A DNA stretch of 6,338 bases from Candidatus Uhrbacteria bacterium RIFOXYB12_FULL_58_10. GTDB taxonomy: Bacteria > Patescibacteriota > Patescibacteriia > UBA9934 > GWF2-40-263. The notes under the pieces were generated by a model, which was not told the DNA's origin, ran no database searches, and saw nothing but the letters and a program-made list of their open reading frames with translations. The DNA lies in contig CALRGL010000060.1 in NCBI GenBank assembly GCA_943357275.1, positions 1 through 6,338 of the forward strand, given 5' to 3'. The translations under genes and the position numbers were made by a program. Shown here in pieces: positions 1-4,976 of the stretch (positions are counted from its first letter, which is position 1; each line of letters opens with the position of its first letter).

Positions 1-250
1 CTTCTTTGATCCCAGCGGATTCTCCCAAGATGATCGCTCCAACGCCGTTTTCTTCGAGGTTCAAAGCGACTCCGTACACACCACCAGGAAACTCAAGCAT
101 TTCAGAGGCTCGAGCTTGTGTGAGTCCTGTCATGCGAGCTGTCCCGTCGGAAACTGAGACAACGGTTCCAACTTGTTCTTCTTTTGCCTCAACATGAAAT
201 TGTTCAAGTGAGTTCTTAAGTGCGTCAATGATGTCTTTTTTAGTTGCCAT
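1..250 (-). CDS. atpA: F1 ATP synthase subunit alpha, N-terminal part (cut by window edge)
   Basis: Alpha is the non-catalytic nucleotide-binding subunit of the F1 head, on the cytoplasmic face of the membrane. Only the first 83 codons are present; the rest continues beyond base 1. I translated them by hand from the ATG at 250-248. They begin MATKKDIIDALKNSLEQF, the N-terminal helix that docks onto delta. The beta-barrel crown follows with EEQVGTVVSVSDGTARMTGL, then LEFPGGVYGVALNLEENGVG and ILGESAGIKE, all typical of AtpA. The Walker A region is outside the window. The start overlaps the end of atpH by 11 bases (240-250), which suggests coupled translation. No Shine-Dalgarno motif is visible in the bases before the ATG. 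The remaining F1 genes (gamma, beta, epsilon) would be expected further left but cannot be seen. Confidence 0.96.
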   Translation of the reverse strand, partial: MATKKDIIDALKNSLEQFHVEAKEEQVGTVVSVSDGTARMTGLTQARASEMLEFPGGVYGVALNLEENGVGAIILGESAGIKE

Positions 251-623
251 AAAGGGTTCGTCTAAGTTGTTCGAGGGCGGTCGTCACGGTTCCGTCAATG
301 ACTCGATCATCAACAGTGAGCCGTGCGCCACCAATCAAGGATTCATTTACGATTTCACGCATTTCTGCGCCTTTTGCTAAGTGAACGAGTTGTTTTCTAA
401 GTGTTGCACTGATCGGATGAGCGGTTTCAATCGTCAGAGTTGCCACGCCGTTTCGCTCTTTCCAAAGCTGTTCGATCGCAGAAACCACGTCATGCATGCG
501 ACCAAGTTCGTTTTGTTCAGAAAGCAATCTGACACAGCTCTTTGTTACTTCTTCAAGCGGAAGTTTATCTTTTTCAACCAGATCGATCACTACACCCGCG
601 AGTTGTTTTGGTGTGTAGTTCAT
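240..623 (-). CDS. atpH: F1Fo ATP synthase subunit delta, short form
   Basis: Delta (the OSCP homologue) clamps the top of the F1 head, through the alpha N-termini, to the peripheral stalk formed by the b subunits. The product is 127 residues; the usual bacterial length is about 175-185. The C-terminal domain is complete: residues about 58-71 (RNGVATLTIETAHP) form the typical start of that domain, and residues 95-121 carry the diagnostic ESLIGGARLTVDDRVIDGTV followed by LEQLRR. The loss is at the N-terminus: only about 57 residues precede the C-terminal domain, so the six-helix alpha-binding bundle must be reduced. The ATG at 623-621 overlaps the atpF stop as ATGA, so this start is well supported and no frameshift is implied. 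The gene ends TAA at 242-240, inside the start of atpA. The family call is firm; how the short bundle binds alpha is unknown. Confidence 0.92.
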   Translation of the reverse strand: MNYTPKQLAGVVIDLVEKDKLPLEEVTKSCVRLLSEQNELGRMHDVVSAIEQLWKERNGVATLTIETAHPISATLRKQLVHLAKGAEMREIVNESLIGGARLTVDDRVIDGTVTTALEQLRRTLYGN

Positions 624-1174
624 ACCATCTTCTCAACAACCTCTTGTGCCAATTTCTGTGAAGTTTTTTCTGAAACAGATTCTTTCAAAACCTTCGTTGC
701 AGCCGCAACAGCAATGTCTACGATTTCTGTTTTTACTTCGCGAAGCATGTTTGCTTTGTCTGTTTTGAGCTGTTCCTTTCCCTGATTCACAATCTTCATC
801 ACTTCTTCCTTTGCCTGCTCAAGCATTTCCTTTTTGCGTCGATCTGCATCTGTTCGAGCTTGCTCAAGCATAAGAGCAGATTCTGTTTTTGCCTCGGTCA
901 CAATTTTGTGATGCTCAGCTTCCACTTCTTTTAATCGGTTCTCGATTTCAACCGCATGCTTCATGCTAGTTTCGATCTTCTCAGATCGTTCATCAAGCAA
1001 CTTTACAAGCGGAGTAAAAACCCACTTCCAAAGCACAAGCAAAACGAGCGAAAAGTTAAACAACTGAGCAAGAAAAATTTGCAAGTTGATTCCAAGCACG
1101 CCAATGCCTCCTGTTGCTTCAACGGTTTTGGCAGCTTCCACGACGACCTGGGTTGTATTGATTGGTGATGACAT
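620..1174 (-). CDS. atpF: Fo ATP synthase subunit b (peripheral stalk)
   Basis: Subunit b forms the dimeric peripheral stalk: one N-terminal membrane helix and a long cytoplasmic coiled coil ending at delta. From the ATG at 1174-1172 the product is 184 residues. Residues about 27-53 are the membrane span (LNIQ-like entry, then FNFSLVLLVLWKWVFTPL). The conserved FxPLxxLLxxR pattern follows at 53-63, ending in DERSEKI. Residues about 64-165 are charged and heptad-like, as in the stator coiled coil. An in-frame ATG exists 17 codons upstream (1225), but the added peptide MLFILRGHPQGAPLHIF is encoded by a GC-rich palindromic repeat (1181-1210) and has no counterpart in b subunits, so I prefer the internal start. 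Neither start has a Shine-Dalgarno motif. The TGA stop overlaps the atpH start (ATGA, 623-620). Confidence 0.93.
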   Translation of the reverse strand: MSSPINTTQVVVEAAKTVEATGGIGVLGINLQIFLAQLFNFSLVLLVLWKWVFTPLVKLLDERSEKIETSMKHAVEIENRLKEVEAEHHKIVTEAKTESALMLEQARTDADRRKKEMLEQAKEEVMKIVNQGKEQLKTDKANMLREVKTEIVDIAVAAATKVLKESVSEKTSQKLAQEVVEKMV

Positions 1175-1180
1175 AAAGAT

Positions 1181-1210
1181 GTGTAGGGGCGCCCCTTGTG
1201 GGTGCCCTCT
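1181..1210. repeat. GC-rich palindromic intergenic repeat between atpE and atpF
   Basis: The plus strand holds an imperfect palindrome: GGGCGCCC at 1187-1194 pairs with GGGTGCCC at 1200-1207 around a 5-base loop. This gives 8 pairs with one G-T wobble; on the minus-strand mRNA the wobble becomes an A-C mismatch. The flanks (GTGTAGG before, TCT after) and overall shape resemble the short GTAGGGGCG...CGCCC palindromes scattered through many bacterial genomes, but that link is from memory and was not searched. It lies 6 bases upstream of the preferred atpF start and is far richer in G and C than the surrounding sequence. Read in the atpF frame it encodes RGHPQGAPLH, which artificially extends that ORF. 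No U tract follows, so it is not an intrinsic terminator. Confidence 0.6.
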
Positions 1211-1232
1211 TAAAATAAACAACATTTCAAGA

Positions 1233-1251
1233 CAACCCCACGGAGGGGCTG
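1233..1251 (-). other. RNA hairpin downstream of atpE
   Basis: On the minus-strand transcript, CAGCCCC (1251-1245) pairs with GGGGTTG (1239-1233) around the loop TCCGT. This is a 7-pair stem with one G-U wobble that forms on the mRNA strand but not fully on the plus strand. It starts 17 bases after the atpE stop and has no U run after it, so it should not terminate transcription. It could protect the 3' end of an atpE-containing processed mRNA, or be part of a dispersed repeat with the palindrome at 1181-1210. Both roles are inference. Confidence 0.5.
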
Positions 1252-1267
1252 GATAAGACGTGTTGTT

Positions 1268-1486
1268 CTAAAGCGTAAAAGCAATAACGAGCGAGTAGAT
1301 CGCGATAGCCTCAGCAAAGGCCATACCAAGAAGCATTGGAACAAACAACTTTCCTGATGCTTCTGGATTTCGTCCAATGGCTTCCATGGCTTTCATCCCA
1401 ATAAGTCCGATTCCAAGAGCTGGTCCAATTCCTCCGATTGCCATAACAAGAGCTTTGCTCAAGGTAATTACTACTTCTGGTGACAT
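1268..1486 (-). CDS. atpE: Fo ATP synthase subunit c (rotor ring)
   Basis: Subunit c forms the membrane rotor ring that carries ions through Fo. The 72-residue product has the expected hairpin: helix 1 about residues 5-34 with the glycine-rich AIGGIGPALGIGLIG, the polar loop with GRNPEASG (R39, N40, P41) that contacts gamma and epsilon, and helix 2 about 47-72. The ion-binding carboxylate is E59 in MAFAEAIAIYSL. Compared with sodium-type rings such as that of Ilyobacter, the glutamine in helix 1 is I26 and the serine after the glutamate is A60, so proton coupling is the better guess. The start at 1486 has no Shine-Dalgarno motif but follows a G-free AU-rich leader. The stop is TAG at 1270-1268. 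Unlike other genes of the operon, atpE is separated from its downstream neighbour by 93 bases. Confidence 0.97.
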   Translation of the reverse strand: MSPEVVITLSKALVMAIGGIGPALGIGLIGMKAMEAIGRNPEASGKLFVPMLLGMAFAEAIAIYSLVIAFTL

Positions 1487-1516
1487 AGTTTTATTGTTAA
1501 TTGTTATTAAATAAGA
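1487..1516 (-). promoter_or_regulatory. AU-rich, G-free leader before atpE
   Basis: The whole 30-base gap between the atpB stop and the atpE start contains only A, U and four C on the mRNA strand, with no G at all. It therefore cannot hold a Shine-Dalgarno motif and should be nearly unstructured; only a weak 5-base inverted repeat (1497-1501 with 1506-1510) is present. In E. coli, atpE is known to be translated at high rate thanks to a U-rich upstream enhancer. This leader may play the same part, supplying the extra c subunits the ring needs. The base composition is seen directly; the function is inferred. Confidence 0.45.
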
Positions 1517-2353
1517 TTAATGACTCGCAGCCGGTTCATGTGCGACATGTTCCTCTTCCCCATGTCCATGTTCATCTGTAGCAACAACGAGATACGCGAG
1601 CGTGAGCATGGCAAATACGGTTGCCTGTACTGCTCCAACCAAGATCTCTAGGAAGATAAATGGAATTGGAACGAACAAGGAAACCAAGCCAAGCATCACG
1701 GTCATCAGCACTTCGCCTGCAAACACGTTTCCAAACAAACGGAGGGAAAGTGATGCAACTTTGGCGATTTCACTGACGATTTCAAGCAGTCCAACACCAA
1801 ATTCAATCACCGCTACAATAATCGCCATCGGACCTTTTGGAATCGCTTTGAAAATTCCGCGGATGTTCACGAATTTACTGATGTGATTGAGTGGACCGAC
1901 CGTTACAAGTGCCATGATGTGTGAAGCGATCACCGCAAACAAGGCAATAGCAAGCGTCAGGTTAATATCACTTCCCGCAGGACGTAGAAGTGGAATCAAC
2001 TCCTTTTCCCCATGAACCATCTCCCAAATGCCGATGGAACCGGTGCCTGGCATGAGTCCAAGCCAATTAGAAAAGAGGATGAAAAGGAAGATCGTGCCGA
2101 CAATCGGCAAAAACGTACGAGCTTTCTTCTTATCCCCTGTGACTTTTTCTACTTCGTTCAACAAAAATTCAACAACTCCTTCGACGGCATTTTGAAGACC
2201 TTTTGGAACAAGTGACTGACGTGATTTCACCAGATATCCAATAATGACAAAGAACAGGACAGCAATCCATCCATTGATCATCGCGTTTGTAATCACGAGT
2301 GATCCGAAGTGAAAAAGAGGTTCTGCAGCAACGGTTGGAATCGAGAAACTCAT
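1517..2353 (-). CDS. atpB: Fo ATP synthase subunit a (ion channel stator)
   Basis: Subunit a provides the two half-channels next to the c ring. The product is 278 residues. The N-terminus (EPLFHFGSLVITNAMINGWI) is typical, with a first membrane helix at about 27-42. Further spans lie near 82-101, 131-152, 176-194 and in the paired final helices at about 207-258. Key motifs are LRPAGSDINLTLAIAL (123-138) and SEIAKVASLSLRLFGNVFAG (194-213), in which R205 is the essential arginine (E. coli R210). The C-terminus after about residue 258 is a soluble tail rich in His and acidic residues (EHGHGEEEHVAHEP), longer than in E. coli. atpB follows atpZ with a 3-base gap, so the two are probably translated together. 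No Shine-Dalgarno motif precedes the ATG. Confidence 0.97.
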   Translation of the reverse strand: MSFSIPTVAAEPLFHFGSLVITNAMINGWIAVLFFVIIGYLVKSRQSLVPKGLQNAVEGVVEFLLNEVEKVTGDKKKARTFLPIVGTIFLFILFSNWLGLMPGTGSIGIWEMVHGEKELIPLLRPAGSDINLTLAIALFAVIASHIMALVTVGPLNHISKFVNIRGIFKAIPKGPMAIIVAVIEFGVGLLEIVSEIAKVASLSLRLFGNVFAGEVLMTVMLGLVSLFVPIPFIFLEILVGAVQATVFAMLTLAYLVVATDEHGHGEEEHVAHEPAASH

Positions 2354-2356
2354 ACG

Positions 2357-2623
2357 TTAGGTGCGTGGAAAATCTTTGGGTTCTTGAGTAATGGATTCGT
2401 ACAAACGGCCGTAATGTGCAGATTTCTTCTTGATCGAGTAGGCCGTAAGTGCAAAAGCGAGCACAAGCAGAATAATCAAGTAACGTGGTGCCGTTTGATA
2501 TTTTACGTCCAGCCATTTTCCAGCAAGGGCCGCAAGAACGGCTGGTACCGCAATGATCCCGCCAAACTCAGCGAGAATCTTGAATGCGAGACGTTGGTAG
2601 GCACGATCGCTTGATGTGGTCAT
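2357..2623 (-). CDS. atpZ: AtpZ/AtpI-type small membrane protein, first gene of the ATP synthase operon
   Basis: This 88-residue protein heads the ATP synthase operon, the usual position of the small AtpI/AtpZ proteins that help assemble the c ring or transport Mg/Ca ions. It has two membrane helices, about residues 17-36 and 47-64. The first carries the family-like pattern GGIIAVPAVLAALAGKWLD, with P27, G35 and D39, and a basic turn (K41, R47) lies between the helices. The C-terminus (SIKKKSAHYG onwards) is basic and presumably cytoplasmic. A strong promoter lies just upstream, and the predicted mRNA leader is only about 16 bases with no Shine-Dalgarno motif. Length, topology and location all fit. 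The exact subfamily (AtpZ or AtpI) is less certain than the membership of the group. Confidence 0.82.
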   Translation of the reverse strand: MTTSSDRAYQRLAFKILAEFGGIIAVPAVLAALAGKWLDVKYQTAPRYLIILLVLAFALTAYSIKKKSAHYGRLYESITQEPKDFPRT

Positions 2624-2645
2624 AAGAAGATCAACAAACGCCCAA

Positions 2646-2674
2646 AGTATATGGGAATGTCAGGGAAAGGTCAA
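2646..2674 (-). promoter_or_regulatory. sigma70-type promoter of the ATP synthase operon
   Basis: On the minus strand, TTGACC (2674-2669) is a 5/6 match to the -35 box and TATACT (2651-2646) a 5/6 match to the -10 box. They are separated by 17 bases (2668-2652), the optimal spacing. Transcription would start near 2639, about 16 bases before the atpZ ATG. The promoter sits in the 64-base gap after the ligase stop codon, exactly where an operon promoter is expected. No terminator was found before it, so read-through from the ligase cassette may add to atp transcription. Confidence 0.8.
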
Positions 2675-2687
2675 TATTGAGAAAAAC

Positions 2688-3971
2688 CTATTCTTCTGAC
2701 CACTTCACAATAAACCCTAGCGAAATCGCTGCCAAAGCAAGACCTGGCCAAAAGGACCAAAGATAATGATCGAATAAAGAAATAACAAGCAGACAGACAC
2801 CTAACATGAGTCCAAACATTCCACCTGGAGTTTTGGAAACGGCCGAATTGATTTGATCGATACGAACTAAAAAGAAAAAGAACGCAGCAAAACCAAGCAA
2901 ACCAAGTTCCGCAAGAATCAAAAGAGGTGTGTTATGAACAGGTTGAATCGACCAAACAGGTTGATCTGGAAAAAGCTTGTCTGAAGCAAAGACATACCCA
3001 CCAGGCCCTACCCCGACGATGGGTCGAGATAAAAAGGTGGTCTTAAACATTCCATATTGACTTGTTCGCTCTTCAATCGAAATGGATTCAACACGTAAAC
3101 TTGGATTGAATCGTGCAAAGAACTGATCTTGGAAAAGAAGGACTGTTCCAAACACGGTTACCGCTGCCACTATCAACAGTGTTTTAGCATGTTTTGGTGG
3201 AACACGTTTTCGTTTCCACATCAGACTTGCCAGCAATAAGAAACTCACAGTCAGTCCAAGCCAGGCTCCGCGTGAAAATGTAATGAGCAGTGTAGAAGTA
3301 AGCAAAACAGTTGGGATCCAGAGAAATCGTTCGTATTTCTTGTCTGTGAATTTGATTAACCAAGCAAGACAAACAATCGCAACAGCAAGATAGCCTCCGA
3401 AGATATTTGGGTGCGGGAAACTTCCATAGGCTCGAAGTGATCGACCTTGCGCGGTTTCGATCACGGAAACACCAGGAAGACTCGCATCTTGCGACGACAA
3501 TCCAAACCAACTTGATGCTGGGCTTGTCGCGGTTGTGATTTGAAACCAACCAAGCAGAATTGGAATAAACAGTCCTGCAAGAAACCAAGTCATCACAAGA
3601 TGCGTGTTTGTGCGTTTATCAATAAGCGTCACAAACAATCCTCCCGCTGTGACCAGATGCAAGAGTTGAAAAAGTCCTAACTGATACTGATCTGCAAATG
3701 TGAGCGAAAGAAACCCAGCCGCAAATAACACATATAAGGCTCTTGCAGCCTTATCTCCACGAATAGAAAGCTGTGGTTGCCCACGCAAAAAAAGAAGCAA
3801 AAGCACAATAAGTTCAACCAAATAAAGCGAAATTTTTCCAAAGGGAATCGGTACATCTTGAATGGTGATCCAAGAACTAATCCATTGGGTTTGCCAAGGT
3901 AATAAAAAAAGCACGGCTGATAAACACCACTGTGCGATCTGTTTTCGTTGTTCTTCCGTCCAGATACTCAT
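2688..3971 (-). CDS. O-antigen ligase/polymerase family membrane protein
   Basis: A 427-residue, multi-span membrane protein with about 11-12 hydrophobic helices (for example 14-25, 47-63, 77-92, 105-117, 126-143, 190-207, 218-232, 236-252, 264-280, 347-370, 384-420). It has the hallmarks of the O-antigen ligase (WaaL/Wzy-C) family: LRAYGSFPHPNIFGGYLA (179-196, with R180 and H187), TFSRGAWLG (231-239, R234), and a large outer loop with VGVGPGGYV and then PVHNTPLLILAELGLLG (344-360). H346 matches the position of the family's important histidine. Such proteins join or polymerise undecaprenyl-linked glycans on the outer face of the membrane. The start overlaps the stop of the upstream NTase-like gene (ATGA), so the two are coupled. 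In a single-membrane CPR cell the acceptor would be a surface glycan or protein, not lipid A; that is inference. Ligase and polymerase cannot be told apart here. Confidence 0.85.
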   Translation of the reverse strand: MSIWTEEQRKQIAQWCLSAVLFLLPWQTQWISSWITIQDVPIPFGKISLYLVELIVLLLLFLRGQPQLSIRGDKAARALYVLFAAGFLSLTFADQYQLGLFQLLHLVTAGGLFVTLIDKRTNTHLVMTWFLAGLFIPILLGWFQITTATSPASSWFGLSSQDASLPGVSVIETAQGRSLRAYGSFPHPNIFGGYLAVAIVCLAWLIKFTDKKYERFLWIPTVLLTSTLLITFSRGAWLGLTVSFLLLASLMWKRKRVPPKHAKTLLIVAAVTVFGTVLLFQDQFFARFNPSLRVESISIEERTSQYGMFKTTFLSRPIVGVGPGGYVFASDKLFPDQPVWSIQPVHNTPLLILAELGLLGFAAFFFFLVRIDQINSAVSKTPGGMFGLMLGVCLLVISLFDHYLWSFWPGLALAAISLGFIVKWSEE

Positions 3972-4900
3972 ACTGTCTCACGGACCAGTGCTTCAAATTT
4001 TTGAGTAAATAACTCTCGACGATCGTTTTCGTGAAACTTCAACATCGTATCGCTTACCACTACACGTGTGTCTCTATTGGCCAGCTCAACCAACTCAGAA
4101 GGCATGCGACGTTTTTGAATCGATCGATACACACCTTCGAGCATTCTTGGTTGAACAGACAAACGAAAGGGTCGTTTACTTTTATGGGTGTGATGTTGAG
4201 AGCGCAGTCGAGCGTTTGGCAAAAGCGCACTGGCCCATTTGTTTAACTGTTCAAACGACGCAAGATGCTGATCTTTATCAAAGAATGGCACAAGAGACTT
4301 TGTCCAAAACGCTAGATAATAATCTTTTGTGTTGTACTTAAGCGACTCGAGTTGTAGGTCGGTTTGTGTCACAAAAAAACTAAAACAAAATGGATCGTTC
4401 ACTGGCTGAGATAGATGCTTTGTAGGTCTTCGATTAAGCAAAGCAAACGGGGCAACCAGAAAAAAACGTGACGTCCAAATAAGACCGGGGCGAGTAATAA
4501 TGAACAAATCAATGTCACTTGAAGCGGACGTATGCCACCACGCAAGCGTATTTACCGCACAAACAGTTCGTACACCAGGCAGCATCGAAAAATACGAACA
4601 CGCCCGACGTAATTTTTTGAACTTGCGAGTCGCGTCCAAGAATCGATCCCGACGCTGAACAAGCCATCGCTCAGAATCCTCGTGTTGCGATAACACATAG
4701 AACCCTTGTTTCATAACGATACGTTCGTGCAACCAAGTGCTTGTTTCAAGAACCAAATAAACTTGCGTCAGATCATACGGTCGATCTGGTTCCAAGAGCC
4801 ACTTCCAAATTTCAAAGCCGGTCACTGGATATTCAAACACGGCAAACCAACAAATGGTTCGTACAATGGAATGTTCAAGCTGGGTTGGATGCTCTTGCAT
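3968..4900 (-). CDS. nucleotidyltransferase-fold protein with N-terminal winged-helix-like region, function unknown
   Basis: The 310-residue product has no membrane anchor or signal peptide that I can see. Residues about 8-75 look like a helical, winged-helix-like region (IVRTICWFAVFEYPVTGFEIWKWL at the start). Residues 110-136 resemble the core of the polymerase-beta-type nucleotidyltransferase fold: VRTVCAVNTLAWW, then SASSDIDLFIIT with the metal-binding pair D129 and D131. The usual Gly-Ser of this motif is replaced by N117-T118, and the strand that normally carries the third acidic residue (about 171-178, FCFSFFVT) has none. Residues 141-155 are hydrophobic and could touch the membrane. 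Similar proteins with a 'DYP.T..EIW' start followed by an SSDIDLF motif occur in CPR genomes near glycan genes, as far as I recall. It is coupled to the O-antigen ligase gene by an ATGA overlap. Substrate and activity are unknown. Confidence 0.75.
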   Translation of the reverse strand: MQEHPTQLEHSIVRTICWFAVFEYPVTGFEIWKWLLEPDRPYDLTQVYLVLETSTWLHERIVMKQGFYVLSQHEDSERWLVQRRDRFLDATRKFKKLRRACSYFSMLPGVRTVCAVNTLAWWHTSASSDIDLFIITRPGLIWTSRFFLVAPFALLNRRPTKHLSQPVNDPFCFSFFVTQTDLQLESLKYNTKDYYLAFWTKSLVPFFDKDQHLASFEQLNKWASALLPNARLRSQHHTHKSKRPFRLSVQPRMLEGVYRSIQKRRMPSELVELANRDTRVVVSDTMLKFHENDRRELFTQKFEALVRETV

Positions 4901-4906
4901 GTCCGC

Positions 4907-4915
4907 ATCTTATCA
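4907..4915 (-). promoter_or_regulatory. possible extended -10 promoter for the NTase-ligase cassette
   Basis: The only gap before this cassette is the 44 bases after the yidC terminator. On the minus strand it contains TGATAAGAT (4915-4907), an extended -10 (TGn) followed by a 4/6 match to TATAAT. I see no good -35 box at 16-18 bases. Transcription from here would start at about 4900, on the A of the ATG, so the mRNA would be leaderless or nearly so. The terminator upstream makes a promoter necessary, but this particular site is weakly supported. Confidence 0.3.
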
Positions 4916-4944
4916 ACAACGTGAGATTCGTCTTGTGGACAAAC

Positions 4945-4973
4945 AAAAAAAACCAGGTTTCCCTGGCTTTTTT
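4945..4973 (-). terminator. intrinsic terminator after yidC
   Basis: On the minus strand, CCAGG (4966-4962) and CCTGG (4957-4953) form a perfect 5-pair stem capped by a GAAA tetraloop (GNRA type), followed at once by eight Ts (4952-4945). A run of As on the 5' side (4973-4968) could extend the stem by A-U pairs beyond a bulged G. The hairpin starts 10 bases after the yidC stop. It separates nusA-yidC transcription from the NTase-ligase cassette. The A run makes it potentially bidirectional, but no plus-strand gene needs it. Confidence 0.9.
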
Positions 4974-4976
4974 CTT

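Noticed and set aside
6..197. Plus-strand open frame opposite atpA
   Set aside because: Shadow of the conserved AtpA N-terminus.
381..785. Plus-strand open frame of 134 codons opposite atpH and atpF
   Set aside because: Composition is Cys/Phe/Ser-rich antisense of two clear genes; no domain, promoter or start signal supports it.
1181..1251. Intrinsic terminator or attenuator between atpE and atpF
   Set aside because: Both hairpins lack a following U tract on the minus-strand transcript, and the operon continues through atpF, atpH and atpA.
2169..2516. Minus-strand open frame of 115 codons across the atpZ-atpB junction
   Set aside because: Out of frame with both genes, Cys/Arg-rich, and incompatible with two well-supported proteins.
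2675..2700. Possible terminator at the end of the ligase gene
   Set aside because: There is a GGTTTTTC run on the transcript, but only a 4-base possible stem (AGAA/TTCT) and only five Ts; too weak to call.
3184..3588. Minus-strand open frame of 134 codons inside the ligase gene
   Set aside because: It is another frame of the ligase coding region, which has clear family motifs throughout.
4937..4942. TTGTCC as -35 box for the NTase cassette
   Set aside because: The spacing to the TAAGAT -10 would be 24 bases, too long for sigma70, and it lies directly after the terminator U tract.
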